The notes beneath the pieces are model-generated. The model had not been told where the DNA came from. It saw only the letters and a list, made by a program, of their open reading frames with translations, and made no database searches. Of a DNA stretch of 64,000 nt, positions 36,197 through 45,271 are shown one piece after another; position 1 is the stretch's first letter, and the number at the start of each line of letters is the position of its first letter. The stretch is from Actinoallomurus purpureus. Lineage in GTDB: Bacteria; Actinomycetota; Actinomycetes; Streptosporangiales; Streptosporangiaceae. A program made the translations under genes and the position numbers. The stretch lies in contig NZ_JAMXMY010000010.1 of assembly GCF_024055795.1 (NCBI RefSeq), positions 124,001 through 188,000 of the forward strand. The letters run 5' to 3'.

Positions 36197-37180
36197 ATGA
36201 GCCTCACCGACCTCGAAGCCGACGCCTCGCTTCCGGCCGCGGAAGAAGTAGCGGCGGCCGGCCCCATCCAGGGGCGCAGCCCGTGGCAGCTCGCCTGGGC
36301 ACGACTGCGCCGCGACAAGGCGGCGATGATATCCCTCGCGATCATCGTCCTGCTCATCGTCATGGCGCTGATCGCCCCGCTGATCTCCAAGTGGATCGGG
36401 TACGCCCCCGCCTTCGGCGACCGGAAACTCGGTATCACCGAGGACGGCCTGCCGGTCGGACTCAACGGGCACCACCCGCTCGGCACCGACCGCCTCGGGC
36501 GTGACCTCCTCGTCCGGGCCGTGTACGGCGCGCGCATCTCGCTCATCGTCGGCCTCGTCTCGACCGCCCTGGCCACCATCCTCGGCGTCGTCGTCGGCGC
36601 GATGGCGGGCTACTTCGGCGGTGTCATCGACACGGTCCTGGCCCGCTTCATGGACGTGACGCTGTCGTTCCCGTACCTGCTGTTCGCCATCGCGCTGGCG
36701 GCGGCGTTCGGGGCCAGCACCCCGCTGACGGTCTTGGTCATCACCTTCTTCTCGTGGGCCTCCATCGGCCGGATCGTGCGCGGGCAGGTCATCTCGATCA
36801 AACAACGGGAGTTCGTCGAGGCGGCACGATCCCTCGGCGCGGGCAACATACGGATCATCTTCATCGACGTGATCCCGAACCTGCTCGCCCCGCTGATCGT
36901 GCTGGCCACGATGACGATCCCGGTCGCGATCGTCTTCGAGTCGACGCTGTCCTTCCTGGGGGCCGGCATCGACCCCCGGACGCCGAGCTGGGGCAACATG
37001 CTCAGCGACGCCACCGAGACCTACCAGGTCGCCTGGTGGACGCTGGTCGTGCCAGCCGCCTTCCTGCTGATCACGACGCTGGCGTTCAACATCCTCGGCG
37101 ACGCCGTGCGCGACGCGCTGGACCCCCGCTCCGAGCGTCTCTTCGCGGCCCAGAAGGCCGGCCGGAAAAAGAAGAAGTAA
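36197..37180 (+). CDS. Oligopeptide ABC transporter permease (OppC-like)
   Basis: 327 residues; N-terminal cytoplasmic tail, about six transmembrane helices, the HPLGTDRLGRDLLVRAVYGARISL motif that marks OppC/DppC, and the EAA loop EAARSLGAGNIRIIFIDVIPN. Pairs with the OppB-like protein to form the channel. Nine bases after the OppF-like gene. Confidence 0.94.
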   Translation: MSLTDLEADASLPAAEEVAAAGPIQGRSPWQLAWARLRRDKAAMISLAIIVLLIVMALIAPLISKWIGYAPAFGDRKLGITEDGLPVGLNGHHPLGTDRLGRDLLVRAVYGARISLIVGLVSTALATILGVVVGAMAGYFGGVIDTVLARFMDVTLSFPYLLFAIALAAAFGASTPLTVLVITFFSWASIGRIVRGQVISIKQREFVEAARSLGAGNIRIIFIDVIPNLLAPLIVLATMTIPVAIVFESTLSFLGAGIDPRTPSWGNMLSDATETYQVAWWTLVVPAAFLLITTLAFNILGDAVRDALDPRSERLFAAQKAGRKKKK

Positions 37181-37192
37181 GGGACCACCGAC

Positions 37193-38137
37193 ATGCTTCG
37201 TTTCCTGATCCGGCGGATCGTCTTCGGCGTGGTGGTGTTGTGGATCGTCACCCTGGGCGTCTTCCTGCTGTTCTTCGCGACCTCGAAGGACCCGGCCGCC
37301 CGCTTCGCCGGCAAGTCGGCGACGGCGGACACGCTCGCACTCGTGCGCCACAAGCTCGGCCTCGACCAACCGCTCACCGTGCAGTACTGGCACTTCCTGA
37401 CGCGTCTGCTGAAGGGTGACCTGGGGTACTCCTTCGTCACTCAGAGCCCGGTCAACGACATGATCAAGAGCGCGCTGCCCGCCAGCCTGTCCTTGATTCT
37501 GGGGGCCGCGATCATCTGGCTCCTCACCGGGATCGTCACCGGGGTGATCAGCGCGACAAAGGCCCGGACGCTGCTCGACCGCGGCATCACCGCGGCGGTC
37601 CTCGTCGGCATCTCGATGCCCGCGTTCGTCGTCGCGCTCACGCTGTTGCTCGTGTTCACCAGCAAGCTGCCGATCTTCCCCGGCCCGGGCTACACCGCCC
37701 TCACGCAGAACCCGGCCGGCTGGTTCCAGCACCTGGTGCTGCCGTGGGTGACGCTCGCTCTCCTGCAGTCGGCGATCTACACGCGGCTGACCCGCGGTTC
37801 GCTGCTGGACGTGCTGGGTGAGGACTACATCCGCACCGCGCGGGCGAAGGGCCTGCCGGAGAACAAGGTGATCTACCGCCACGGCCTTCGCTCGGCGCTG
37901 ACGCCGGTGCTCACCCAGTTCGGCGTGGACGTCGGCGTGCTGATCGGCGGCACGCTCGTCACTGAGACGGTGTTCGGCCTGCAGGGCATCGGCCAGCTCA
38001 CGGTCAGGTCGCTCACCACTGGCGACCTGCCGGTCATCATGGCCGTGGTCCTCATCGCGTCGTTCTTCGTCGTCCTCGCGAACATCGTGGTCGACATCGT
38101 GTACTCCTTCCTCGACCCCCGCGTCCGTCTCGAGTAG
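37193..38137 (+). CDS. Oligopeptide ABC transporter permease (OppB-like)
   Basis: 314 residues with six transmembrane helices; opens FLIRRIVFGVVVLWIVTLGVF, has the DQPLTVQYWHFLTRLLKGDLGYS segment and EAA-type loop RTARAKGLPENKVIYRHGLRSAL. Last gene of the importer, whose A-D-F-C-B order is the reverse of the usual B-C-D-F. Confidence 0.94.
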   Translation: MLRFLIRRIVFGVVVLWIVTLGVFLLFFATSKDPAARFAGKSATADTLALVRHKLGLDQPLTVQYWHFLTRLLKGDLGYSFVTQSPVNDMIKSALPASLSLILGAAIIWLLTGIVTGVISATKARTLLDRGITAAVLVGISMPAFVVALTLLLVFTSKLPIFPGPGYTALTQNPAGWFQHLVLPWVTLALLQSAIYTRLTRGSLLDVLGEDYIRTARAKGLPENKVIYRHGLRSALTPVLTQFGVDVGVLIGGTLVTETVFGLQGIGQLTVRSLTTGDLPVIMAVVLIASFFVVLANIVVDIVYSFLDPRVRLE

Positions 38138-38150
38138 CGGCACTCCGCCC

Positions 38151-38192
38151 GCGAACGGCCGGTCGTCCCCTCGGGGGCGGCCGGCCGTTCGC
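38151..38192 (+). terminator. Terminator of the oligopeptide transporter operon
   Basis: GCGAACGGCCGG and its exact complement CCGGCCGTTCGC with a loop containing an inner CCCC-TC-GGGG stem, 14 bases past the last stop. Confidence 0.85.
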
Positions 38193-38209
38193 TCCTCTAG
38201 TCTGGGGCG

Positions 38210-39514
38210 ATGTCCTACGCCGCCGACCTGCGTCTGGTCATCCGGGGTCAGGACTTCCGCCGTCTGTTCGCGACGCGCGTCGTCTCGGCCCTCGCCGACG
38301 GCGTATTCCAGGTGGCCCTCGCGGGCTACGTCCTGTTCTCCCCCGAGCAGCAGGCCACCGCCGCGGAGGCCGCCGCCACGGCCGCGGTGCTCCTCCTGCC
38401 GTACTCCGTGCTCGGCCCGTTCGCCGGGGTCTTCATCGACCGGTGGCGGCGCCGTCAGATCCTCGTCCGCGCCCCGCTCATCCGCGCCGTCGCCGTGGCG
38501 GCGACGGCGCTGCTGCTGACGCGCGGCGACGACGGCATCCCCTTCTTCCTCGCGGCGCTGATGGTCTTCGCCGTCAACCGGTTCTTCCTCTCCGCCCTGT
38601 CGGCAGCGCTGCCCCGCGTCGTCGGCGCGCCGGAGCTCATCACCGCCAACGCCGTGTCGGTGACCTCCGGGACGATGATGACGTTCGCCGGCGCCGGGGT
38701 CGGTTACGTCCTGCGGGTGCTGTTCGGCGCCGGCCGGAGCGGCACGGCCGGCATCCTCTTCGCCGCCGCCGCCCTCTACGTCGCCACCGCGCTCATCGCC
38801 ACACGCATGGACCGCGACCGGCTCGGCCCGGAGATGAGCGAGCTGCGGACCGACACCCGCGAGGCGCTCGGCCGGGTGCTGCACGGGCTGCTCGACGGCG
38901 CCCGGCACGTACGGGACCGGCGCCCGGCCGCGGCGGCGCTCGGCGCGATCGGCGCCCACCGGTTCCTCTACGGCATCGCCACGATCATGACCGTGCTGCT
39001 GTTCCGGAACTACTTCGCGAGCAGCGCGGAGGCCGGTCTGGGCGGGTTCGCCGTCGTCCTCGTCGTGTCCGGTGTCGGATACTTCCTCGCCGCCGTCATC
39101 ACCCCGCTCGTCACCGCGCGGATCCGCAAGGAGGCGTGGATCGCGGCCCAGCTGGCGTTCGCCGGCGTCGCCGAGGTGATCCTCGCGGCACCGTTCTCGC
39201 CGGTGCCGTTCATCATGGGCGCCTTCGTGCTGGGCCTCGTCTCGCAGGGCGTGAAGCTGTGCGTGGACACGATCGTGCAGACGTCCATCGCCGACGCCTT
39301 CCGCGGCCGGGTCTTCTCGTTCTACGACATGATCTTCAACGGCCTGTACGTCGCCGGCTTCGCCCTGGCCGCCGCCCTGCTGCCCGCGAACGGCAGGTCG
39401 TACGGCGTACTCGCCCTCATCGGCGGCGGCTACGCCCTGGCAGCTCTCGCCTACTGGCTGTCCGCCAAAGACACTTCTGAAGTTGCTACCGCCGGTAGTA
39501 ACCTGACGCCATGA
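38210..39514 (+). CDS. MFS transporter
   Basis: 434 residues with about 12 transmembrane helices; opens RLVIRGQDFRRLFATRVVSALADGVFQVALAGYVLF, with FAGVFIDRWRRRQILVRAP after helix 2 (motif A). A drug/metabolite efflux protein of the actinobacterial MFS_1 group. TAGTCT at 38198-38203 is six bases from the ATG, with no ribosome site: leaderless. Its stop overlaps the antitoxin start (ATGA). Confidence 0.9.
   Translation: MSYAADLRLVIRGQDFRRLFATRVVSALADGVFQVALAGYVLFSPEQQATAAEAAATAAVLLLPYSVLGPFAGVFIDRWRRRQILVRAPLIRAVAVAATALLLTRGDDGIPFFLAALMVFAVNRFFLSALSAALPRVVGAPELITANAVSVTSGTMMTFAGAGVGYVLRVLFGAGRSGTAGILFAAAALYVATALIATRMDRDRLGPEMSELRTDTREALGRVLHGLLDGARHVRDRRPAAAALGAIGAHRFLYGIATIMTVLLFRNYFASSAEAGLGGFAVVLVVSGVGYFLAAVITPLVTARIRKEAWIAAQLAFAGVAEVILAAPFSPVPFIMGAFVLGLVSQGVKLCVDTIVQTSIADAFRGRVFSFYDMIFNGLYVAGFALAAALLPANGRSYGVLALIGGGYALAALAYWLSAKDTSEVATAGSNLTP
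39482..39504 (+). promoter_or_regulatory. Promoter/operator of the toxin-antitoxin pair
   Basis: GTTGCTACC-GCC-GGTAGTAAC (39482-39502) is a dyad with one mismatch; the putative -10 TAACCT (39499-39504) overlaps its right arm and lies six bases before the antitoxin ATG. It overlaps the end of the MFS coding sequence. Fits autorepression by the antitoxin. Confidence 0.7.
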
Positions 39515-39804
39515 GTGACCCTCACAGGGCAGACAACTCCGAACGTACCGTATCCGACCGAGTGCGGAAAGTTAGCGTTTCGATGCCGGAATCGCTCATC
39601 ACGCAGGTCAGAGAGCGCGTAGATTCCGGGTCGTTCAGCCGTTACGTCACGGAGGCAGTCATGCGTCAGCTCCAGATGGACAACCTCGACGACCTCATCG
39701 CCGACTACGTGACACGGCACGGCCCCCTGCCCCAAGAGGCACTCGACAAAGCGGAGAAGGCGTGGAACGAACTCGAGGCCAAATGGGCCGAGGAAGGTTT
39801 CTAG
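39511..39804 (+). CDS. Ribbon-helix-helix antitoxin (VapB/ParD-like)
   Basis: 97 residues; the RHH segment RVRKVSVSMPESLITQVRERVDSGSFSRYVTEAVMRQL binds DNA, and the acidic C-tail ending EALDKAEKAWNELEAKWAEE should wrap the toxin. Start overlaps the MFS stop (ATGA). Overlaps the toxin gene by 22 bases, as is usual in type II modules. Confidence 0.85.
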   Translation: MSDPHRADNSERTVSDRVRKVSVSMPESLITQVRERVDSGSFSRYVTEAVMRQLQMDNLDDLIADYVTRHGPLPQEALDKAEKAWNELEAKWAEEGF

Positions 39805-40196
39805 CCCGCACTCTCGTGCTCGACTCGGAAGGGCTCTCGAAGCTCGCCCAAGAGGATCCCGCAGTCGTCCCGCACATCGTCGAAGCACGCAAGCGCCAGG
39901 CTCCGGTGGTGGCCAGCGCGGTGACGCTCGCGGAGGTGCTTCGCGGCACTCCTCGCGACGCGGCGGTGCACCGTGTCCTCAAAAAGGTGGAGGTCGTACC
40001 CCTGACGCGGGAGCTCGGACGGGCCGCTGGTGCGCTCCTCGGCCGCAGTGGCCTTCCGGCCACCGCGACGATCGATGCCATGGTGGTGGCGACGGCACTC
40101 GTCCAGACGCGGCCGGTCATCATCTTGACCAGTGATCCGAATGACCTCAAGAGTCTGATCGAAGGCGAGGCGGGCGTGGGAGTCCTGGCCGTCTGA
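39783..40196 (+). CDS. PIN-domain toxin (VapC-like)
   Basis: 137 residues with PIN-domain acids in LVLDSEGLSKL, TLAEVLRG, ATIDAMVVATAL and ILTSDPNDL. A probable Mg-dependent ribonuclease neutralised by the RHH protein. ATG 39783 chosen; a longer frame from 39762 lies further inside the antitoxin gene. Confidence 0.85.
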   Translation: MGRGRFLARTLVLDSEGLSKLAQEDPAVVPHIVEARKRQAPVVASAVTLAEVLRGTPRDAAVHRVLKKVEVVPLTRELGRAAGALLGRSGLPATATIDAMVVATALVQTRPVIILTSDPNDLKSLIEGEAGVGVLAV

Positions 40197-40228
40197 CCGG
40201 CCCGCCTCTCGGAACTCCGAAGTGGTCG

Positions 40229-41431
40229 TCAGCGAGGTGTGAAGATCGGGTGCCAGGCGCCGACCGCGTCGCTGTTCTGGTATCCGGTGAGCGGTGTGAT
40301 GGTCTTTCCGTCGACGCTCACCAGCACGTACCGGTTGTAGAACTCCCCTCTTCCCGAGCATGCCTTGGTCTGACACGCGACCGCGATCAGATGCCTGTCG
40401 TCCGCCCAGGCCTTGAGTTGTTCCACCGGTTGGACGCCGACTTGCTTCCCCGTCGTGACGTCCTGGACGGCCGTGGCCGGATCCAGCCCGAGGTTGTGTC
40501 TGCGCCAGTCGGCGATGGTCTTCCCGGGCACAGCATGGGGATTTCCGCGTGAGAGGAAGCGACCGCTCGGGGACAGTCCGGCGTCACCCACGTAGGTCTC
40601 GTCCTCGTGCGGCGGCGCGGGCTGCGGCCTGCCGTTCAGGTCGTAGAAGTGCTTGGCCGGCTCTGTGTTCGTGGGGGCCCACAGCAGCCTCCCGTTGCGG
40701 CTCCAGCCGAGGTCCTGCCTGGCGCCTATGGTGTTCCGGTCCGCCGGGAGGGCATGGAAGGCCGCCTTGCCCGACGCGGCGGTCACCAAGTAGTAGCCGG
40801 TCCGCGAACTCGTCCCCACCCCACCGGGCGCGTCCGGAGTTCTGTCGTAGGTGGTCACGAGCAGCCGCCGGCCGTCCGGGGACCACGCCAGGCCGCCGGC
40901 CCGGCGCCCCAGGGTGATCCAGCGGGTGACCTTCTGCGTCCGCATGTCCAGCAGACCGACCCGGGCGGCCGGGAGCGGCCCCTCGAGGACGGCGGCCTGC
41001 CCGAGGCCGGGGGCCACGTCGACGTACGTCCAGGACGTCCTCCGATAGCCGCCTGATGCCGGGTCGTACAGGTACCAGATGTTCTGGCGCACCGCCTTTC
41101 CGCCCGCGGACGACTGCTGCCCGATGTAGTAGGCGGAGATCGCCACCCGGCCCGCCGCGACGAGGCGCCGAGGCGGCGCGTGCGTGGGGTCCGCGTGCAG
41201 CGAGGTGTCATTCGGCATGAGGGGCGCCGCCGGACGCGACGCGGACTCGGTCCGGAGGTCGACCGTGACCACCGTCGTCGCGACCGCGGCCACCGCCCCC
41301 GCGACCAGCGCGGCGCTCCGGATCCGCCGGCGGGTGCGTCGGCGCAGCGCCCGATCGGCCAGGCCGGTGGGCACCCGGGCCTCGGCCGACCATTCCTGAA
41401 GCGACCGCTGGATCAGCGTCTCGAGCTTCAC
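40229..41431 (-). CDS. Membrane-anchored beta-propeller-like protein, partner of ECF sigma
   Basis: 400 residues: a short cytoplasmic N-domain (LETLIQRSLQEWSAEARVPTGLADRALRRRTRRRI), one transmembrane helix (AALVAGAVAAVATTVVTV), and an external part with WD40/TolB-like strands (GGLAWSPDGRRLLVTTYD, WSRNGRLLWAP, LSPSGRFLSRG). Starts GTG overlapping the sigma stop (GTGA), with GGAGGT upstream. Such genes after SigE-family sigma factors are thought to regulate them, but no zinc anti-sigma motif is visible. Confidence 0.8.
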   Translation of the reverse strand: MKLETLIQRSLQEWSAEARVPTGLADRALRRRTRRRIRSAALVAGAVAAVATTVVTVDLRTESASRPAAPLMPNDTSLHADPTHAPPRRLVAAGRVAISAYYIGQQSSAGGKAVRQNIWYLYDPASGGYRRTSWTYVDVAPGLGQAAVLEGPLPAARVGLLDMRTQKVTRWITLGRRAGGLAWSPDGRRLLVTTYDRTPDAPGGVGTSSRTGYYLVTAASGKAAFHALPADRNTIGARQDLGWSRNGRLLWAPTNTEPAKHFYDLNGRPQPAPPHEDETYVGDAGLSPSGRFLSRGNPHAVPGKTIADWRRHNLGLDPATAVQDVTTGKQVGVQPVEQLKAWADDRHLIAVACQTKACSGRGEFYNRYVLVSVDGKTITPLTGYQNSDAVGAWHPIFTPR

Positions 41432-41946
41432 TGGGGGACCTCCGTCATGTTCTTCAGGGCGGCGAGTTCGGGCGCCAGTTGCCGGAGACGGGCCAGGGAT
41501 CGGTGCGTCGTGCTGCGTACGGTGCCGACGCTGCAGTCGAGGACCCGGGCGACCTCGGACTCGGGCATGTCCTCGAAGTAGCGAAGGACCAGAACGGTGC
41601 GCTGCCGGGCGGTGAGCCGCGCCATCGCCCGGCGTACGGTGACCCTGAGGTCGACGGCGGCGGTGTCGTCGTCCCGTGCCTCCTCGGGCGGGAGCGCGAC
41701 CTGGGTCTCGCGCCGCCGCCACTTGAGTCGCCACCAGCTGACCTGCTGGTGGTACATCACGCGCCGGACGTAACCATCGGGATCGTCGACGGCGCGCCAG
41801 CGGCTCGCGGTCTTGGCGAGCGCGATCTGCAGCAGGTCCTCGGCCGACTGCTGATCGCCGCCGGTCAGGAGGTAGGCCAGGCGCATCAGTGCGGGCGACC
41901 GTGCCACCACGAATTCCTGGAAATGTCGCTCAGCCGCGTCATCCAT
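41428..41946 (-). CDS. ECF RNA polymerase sigma factor, SigE family
   Basis: 172 residues. Region 2 spans FQEFVVARSPALMRLAYLLTGGDQQSAEDLLQIALAKTASRW, and region 4 ARLTARQRTVLVLRYFEDMPESEVARVLDCSVGTVRSTTHRSL. ATG 41946 has GGAGG four bases upstream; the GTG at 41952 is inside that site. Translationally coupled to the propeller gene. Its upstream block recurs before the 72-residue gene, suggesting an autoregulated promoter. Confidence 0.93.
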   Translation of the reverse strand: MDDAAERHFQEFVVARSPALMRLAYLLTGGDQQSAEDLLQIALAKTASRWRAVDDPDGYVRRVMYHQQVSWWRLKWRRRETQVALPPEEARDDDTAAVDLRVTVRRAMARLTARQRTVLVLRYFEDMPESEVARVLDCSVGTVRSTTHRSLARLRQLAPELAALKNMTEVPQ

Positions 41947-42004
41947 CGTCACCTCCGAAGTGCGTCAGCCCCCTTAGACGCCTCCGGGCCGCCGCGGCTA
42001 TGCG
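41947..42004 (-). promoter_or_regulatory. Promoter block A (copy before the sigma gene)
   Basis: 58 bases nearly identical (about 50 of 56 aligned) to 42284-42339. On the minus strand it reads GCATAGCCG, then GGCCCGGAGGCGTCTAAGG, then TGACGCA and the GGAGGTGACG ribosome site. CGTC with an upstream GGA-type element is a plausible ECF promoter. Confidence 0.75.
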
Positions 42005-42063
42005 TCGGCACCTACCGAAAATCTCTCGGTCCACCGTCTCCCGCATGAGCTCGGCGAATACCG

Positions 42064-42282
42064 TCACCACAGCTCGTCCGGGTCGCCGTCCGGGTTCAGG
42101 CCGTGCGAGTCGTCTCCGGCGTGGAGATGCGATTCGGGCCCGAGGACCAACGCGACGTTCCGCCTGAGGACTTCGATCATCCGCGTCATCCGGCCCCGCG
42201 CCGGCACTTCCTCGTGTGGGCCGTCTTCGGCGGTCGGCCGCGCCTCGGCTCTCAACGACACCACGTGGCTTGCGGTGGACAT
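42064..42282 (-). CDS. Small hypothetical protein sharing the sigma gene's promoter block
   Basis: 72 residues with a strong GGAGGTGACGA ribosome site. Sequence STASHVVSLRAEARPTAEDG then a helical MTRMIEVLRRNVALVLGP and an acidic tail (HAGDDSHGLNPDGDPDELW). No family recognised. Its 5' region is a near-duplicate of that of the sigma factor, so both are likely controlled together. Confidence 0.65.
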   Translation of the reverse strand: MSTASHVVSLRAEARPTAEDGPHEEVPARGRMTRMIEVLRRNVALVLGPESHLHAGDDSHGLNPDGDPDELW

Positions 42283-42283
42283 T

Positions 42284-42339
42284 CGTCACCTCCGGGTTGC
42301 GTCACCCCTAAGACGCCTCCGGGCCGTCCCGGCTATGCG
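42284..42339 (-). promoter_or_regulatory. Promoter block B (copy before the 72-residue gene)
   Basis: 56-base near-duplicate of 41947-42004, placed at the same distance from the start codon. Differences are concentrated in non-core positions, while GGCCCGGAGGCGTCT and GGAGGTGACG are exact. Confidence 0.75.
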
Positions 42340-42411
42340 GCCGAAAACACCCTTTAGGGCGGCCCTGACTTGACGGCGGCCGCCGCGCGCGTGCCGGAGT
42401 GGGGCGACCCG

Positions 42412-43692
42412 TCAGACGGCCGTGGCGTGCTCCCGCGCGGCGGCCACCATGGCGGTCGTGACACGCGCCAGGTCGACGTCGGACGTCACGTACGGCGGCA
42501 TGGTGTAGATCAGGTTGCGGAACGGCCGGAGCCACACGCCGTGCGCCATGACGGTCTCTGCGGCGGCGGCGACGTCGACCGGGCCGGTCAGTTCGATCAC
42601 GCCGATCGCGCCCAGCACCCGTACGTCGGCCACGCCGGGCAGGTCGCGCGCGGGCTCGAGGCCGGCCGTGAGCAGCTTCTCGATCCCGGACACCTCGGTC
42701 CGCCAGTCGCGCTCCAGCAGGAGCTCGATCGACGCGGTCGCGACGGCGCAGGCGAGCGGGTTGGCCATGTACGTCGGGCCGTGCATCAGCACGCCCGCCT
42801 CGCCGTCGGCGATGCCGCGGGCGACCCGGTCGGTGCACAGGGTGGCGGCCATCGTCAGGTAGCCGCCCGTGAGCGCCTTCCCCACGCACATGATGTCCGG
42901 GTGGACCCCGGCGTGCTCGCAGGCGAACAGCGTGCCGGTGCGCCCGAACCCGGTGGCGATCTCGTCGAGGATCAGCAGCACGTCGTGTTCGTCGGCCAGG
43001 TCGCGGAGCAGGCGGAGGTACGCCGGGTCGTAGAAGCGCATGCCGCCGGCCCCCTGGACGACCGGCTCGACGATGATGGCGGCCAACTCGCCGGCGTGGG
43101 CGGCGACGAGGCGTTCGAGCTCCGCGGCGTACGCGGCCTCGTACGCGGCCGGTGGCAGGGGCGCGAAGACGTGAGCGGGCAGCAGGTCCGTGAACAGGTG
43201 ATGCATGCCGCCGACGGGGTCACAGACCGCCATCGCGCCGAAGGTGTCCCCGTGGTACCCGCCGCGCAGCGTGAACAGCCGCGTCCGGTCCGTACGGCCG
43301 CGCGACCGCCAGTACTGCAGGGCCATCTTGATCGCGACCTCGACCGAGACCGACCCGGAGTCGGCGAAGAACACCTTCGTGAGCGGCTCCGGAGTGTGGT
43401 CGACCAGCAGCTCGGCGAGGCGTACGGCCGGGGGATGGGTGAGGCCGCCGAACATCACGTGGGCCATGGCGCCGAGCTGGCGGGTGACGGCCGCGTCGAG
43501 GACGGGATGGGCGTACCCGTGGATCGCCGCCCACCACGAGGACATCCCGTCGATGAGCTCCCGGCCGTCGCCGAGAGTCAGGCGGACGCCCTCGGCCGCG
43601 ACGACCGGGTGCACCGGCGTGGTCGCGGGCATCGAGGCGTACGGATGCCAGATGTGCTCCCGGTCGAACGCGAGCAGTTCCTCAGGGCCCAT
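42412..43692 (-). CDS. bioA: Adenosylmethionine-8-amino-7-oxononanoate aminotransferase
   Basis: 426 residues, class III aminotransferase. Opens [17 protein letters not shown], has [31 protein letters not shown] and the PLP Lys in [11 protein letters not shown]. Makes diaminopelargonate in biotin synthesis. No bioB/bioD beside it. CATGAT lies eight bases before the ATG, a possible leaderless start. Confidence 0.95.
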   Translation of the reverse strand: MGPEELLAFDREHIWHPYASMPATTPVHPVVAAEGVRLTLGDGRELIDGMSSWWAAIHGYAHPVLDAAVTRQLGAMAHVMFGGLTHPPAVRLAELLVDHTPEPLTKVFFADSGSVSVEVAIKMALQYWRSRGRTDRTRLFTLRGGYHGDTFGAMAVCDPVGGMHHLFTDLLPAHVFAPLPPAAYEAAYAAELERLVAAHAGELAAIIVEPVVQGAGGMRFYDPAYLRLLRDLADEHDVLLILDEIATGFGRTGTLFACEHAGVHPDIMCVGKALTGGYLTMAATLCTDRVARGIADGEAGVLMHGPTYMANPLACAVATASIELLLERDWRTEVSGIEKLLTAGLEPARDLPGVADVRVLGAIGVIELTGPVDVAAAAETVMAHGVWLRPFRNLIYTMPPYVTSDVDLARVTTAMVAAAREHATAV

Positions 43693-43725
43693 GCGACGCC
43701 ATCATGGCACCTTCGCCGGGGGTGG

Positions 43726-45156
43726 TCAGTCCTGCTCGCGGGCCCACTCCCGGAGCGCATCGGCGGCGGCCTCCTTGCCGATCGGCCCCCGGTCGAGCCG
43801 CACGTCGAGCAGGAACTTGTACGCCTTGCCGACGGCCGGACCGGGCTTGATGCCGAGGATCTGCTGGATCTCGTTGCCGTCCAGCTCAGGCCGGATACTG
43901 GCGAGCTCCTCCTCCTGCTGGAGCCGGGCGATCCGCTCCTCGAGCTGGTCGTACGTGCGGGCCAGCGCGGTGGCCTTGCGCCGGTTGCGGGTGGTGCAGT
44001 CGGCGCGGGTCAGCTTGTGCAGCCGGGACAGCAGGTGCCCGCCGTCGCGTACGTAGCGGCGCACCGCCGCGTCGGTCCACTCGCCCGTGCCGTACCCGTG
44101 GAAGCGCAGGTGCAGCTCGACGAGGCGGGACACGTCGGCGACGACGTCCTTGGGGTACCGCAGCGCGGTGAGACGGCTCTTGGTCATCGCCGCCCCCACG
44201 ACCTCGTGGTGGTGGAAGGTCACCCGGCCGCCCTCGACGAAGGAGCGGGTCTTCGGCTTGCCGATGTCGTGCAGGATGGCGGCGAGCCGCAGGATGAGGT
44301 CGGGGCCGTCCTCCTCCTGGGCGATCGCCTGTTCGAGCACGATCAGGGAGTGCTCGTAGACGTCCTTGTGCCGGTGGTGCTCGTCGATCTCCAGCCGGAG
44401 CTTCGGCAGCTCGGGCAGCACACGGTCGGCCAGCCGGGTGTCGACCAGCAGCGTGAGCCCGGCGCGCGGATAGGTGCCGAGCAGCAGCTTGGACAGTTCG
44501 TCGCGGACGCGCTCGGCCGAGACGATCTCGATGCGGTCGGCCATCGCCTTCATCGCGGCCACGGCCGCGGGGTCCACGCTGAAGCCGAGCTGCGCGGCGA
44601 ACCGCGCGGCGCGCATCATGCGCAGCGGATCGTCACCGAAGGAGTCCTCGGGGCGCCCGGGGGTCCGGATGAGCCTGGCCCGCAGGTCCTTCAGGCCGCC
44701 GAAGGGGTCCACGAACTCGTGACCGGGCAGGCGTGCCGCCATGGCGTTGACCGCGAAGTCGCGGCGGGCGAGGTCCCCTTCGAGGGACGTGCCGTACGTC
44801 ACCTCCGGCTTGCGCGAGTCGGGATCGTAGGACTCGCTCCGGTACGTGGTGATCTCAAGCTGGTGATCGCCCTTGCGGAGCCCGATCGTGCCGTACTCGA
44901 TGCCGATCGTCCAGACGGCATCCGCCCAGCCTTCGACGATCTCCAGGACCCGGTCGGGGTGGGCGTCCGTGGCGAAGTCGAGGTCGTTGACGGCACGGCC
45001 GAGCAGGGCGTCGCGCACCGGGCCGCCGACGAGGGCGAGCTGGTGGCCCGCTGCCACGAAACGCCGCCCGATCTCGTCGGCGAGGGGCGTCACGCGCCGT
45101 AGCAGCTCGCTGACTGCCACGTGGTGGTCGGAGGTCACGTCATGGTCGTTCGGCAC
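43726..45156 (-). CDS. cca: CCA tRNA nucleotidyltransferase
   Basis: 476 residues (GTG start). Nucleotidyltransferase head LVGGPVRDALLGRAVNDLDFATDAHP with the DxD pair, RRDFAVNAMA, and the HD domain LAAILHDIGKPKT. Adds or repairs the tRNA 3' CCA end. TACTCT lies eight bases before GTG 45156, suggesting leaderless; a start at 45207 would place this box inside the gene. Divergent from the deacylase/NUDIX operon, as in mycobacteria. Confidence 0.95.
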   Translation of the reverse strand: MPNDHDVTSDHHVAVSELLRRVTPLADEIGRRFVAAGHQLALVGGPVRDALLGRAVNDLDFATDAHPDRVLEIVEGWADAVWTIGIEYGTIGLRKGDHQLEITTYRSESYDPDSRKPEVTYGTSLEGDLARRDFAVNAMAARLPGHEFVDPFGGLKDLRARLIRTPGRPEDSFGDDPLRMMRAARFAAQLGFSVDPAAVAAMKAMADRIEIVSAERVRDELSKLLLGTYPRAGLTLLVDTRLADRVLPELPKLRLEIDEHHRHKDVYEHSLIVLEQAIAQEEDGPDLILRLAAILHDIGKPKTRSFVEGGRVTFHHHEVVGAAMTKSRLTALRYPKDVVADVSRLVELHLRFHGYGTGEWTDAAVRRYVRDGGHLLSRLHKLTRADCTTRNRRKATALARTYDQLEERIARLQQEEELASIRPELDGNEIQQILGIKPGPAVGKAYKFLLDVRLDRGPIGKEAAADALREWAREQD

Positions 45157-45271
45157 GGCAATCGAGAGTAGGTCCTCGCACGTGGCGGGCAAAACGCGAA
45201 TCACCAAGCCGGTGATCCGCTATTGCCGCGAAATCGGGGTAAATCTGCAGAACAAGGCCACGGAGACCACG

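Noticed and set aside
34769-38959. Minus-strand open frame of 1396 codons opposite the oligopeptide transporter
   Set aside because: Low-complexity, Arg/Asp/Gly-rich translation that mirrors five well-recognised genes; a GC-skewed antisense artefact.
42370-45102. Plus-strand open frame of 910 codons
   Set aside because: Antisense shadow of bioA and cca; no ribosome site and repetitive composition.
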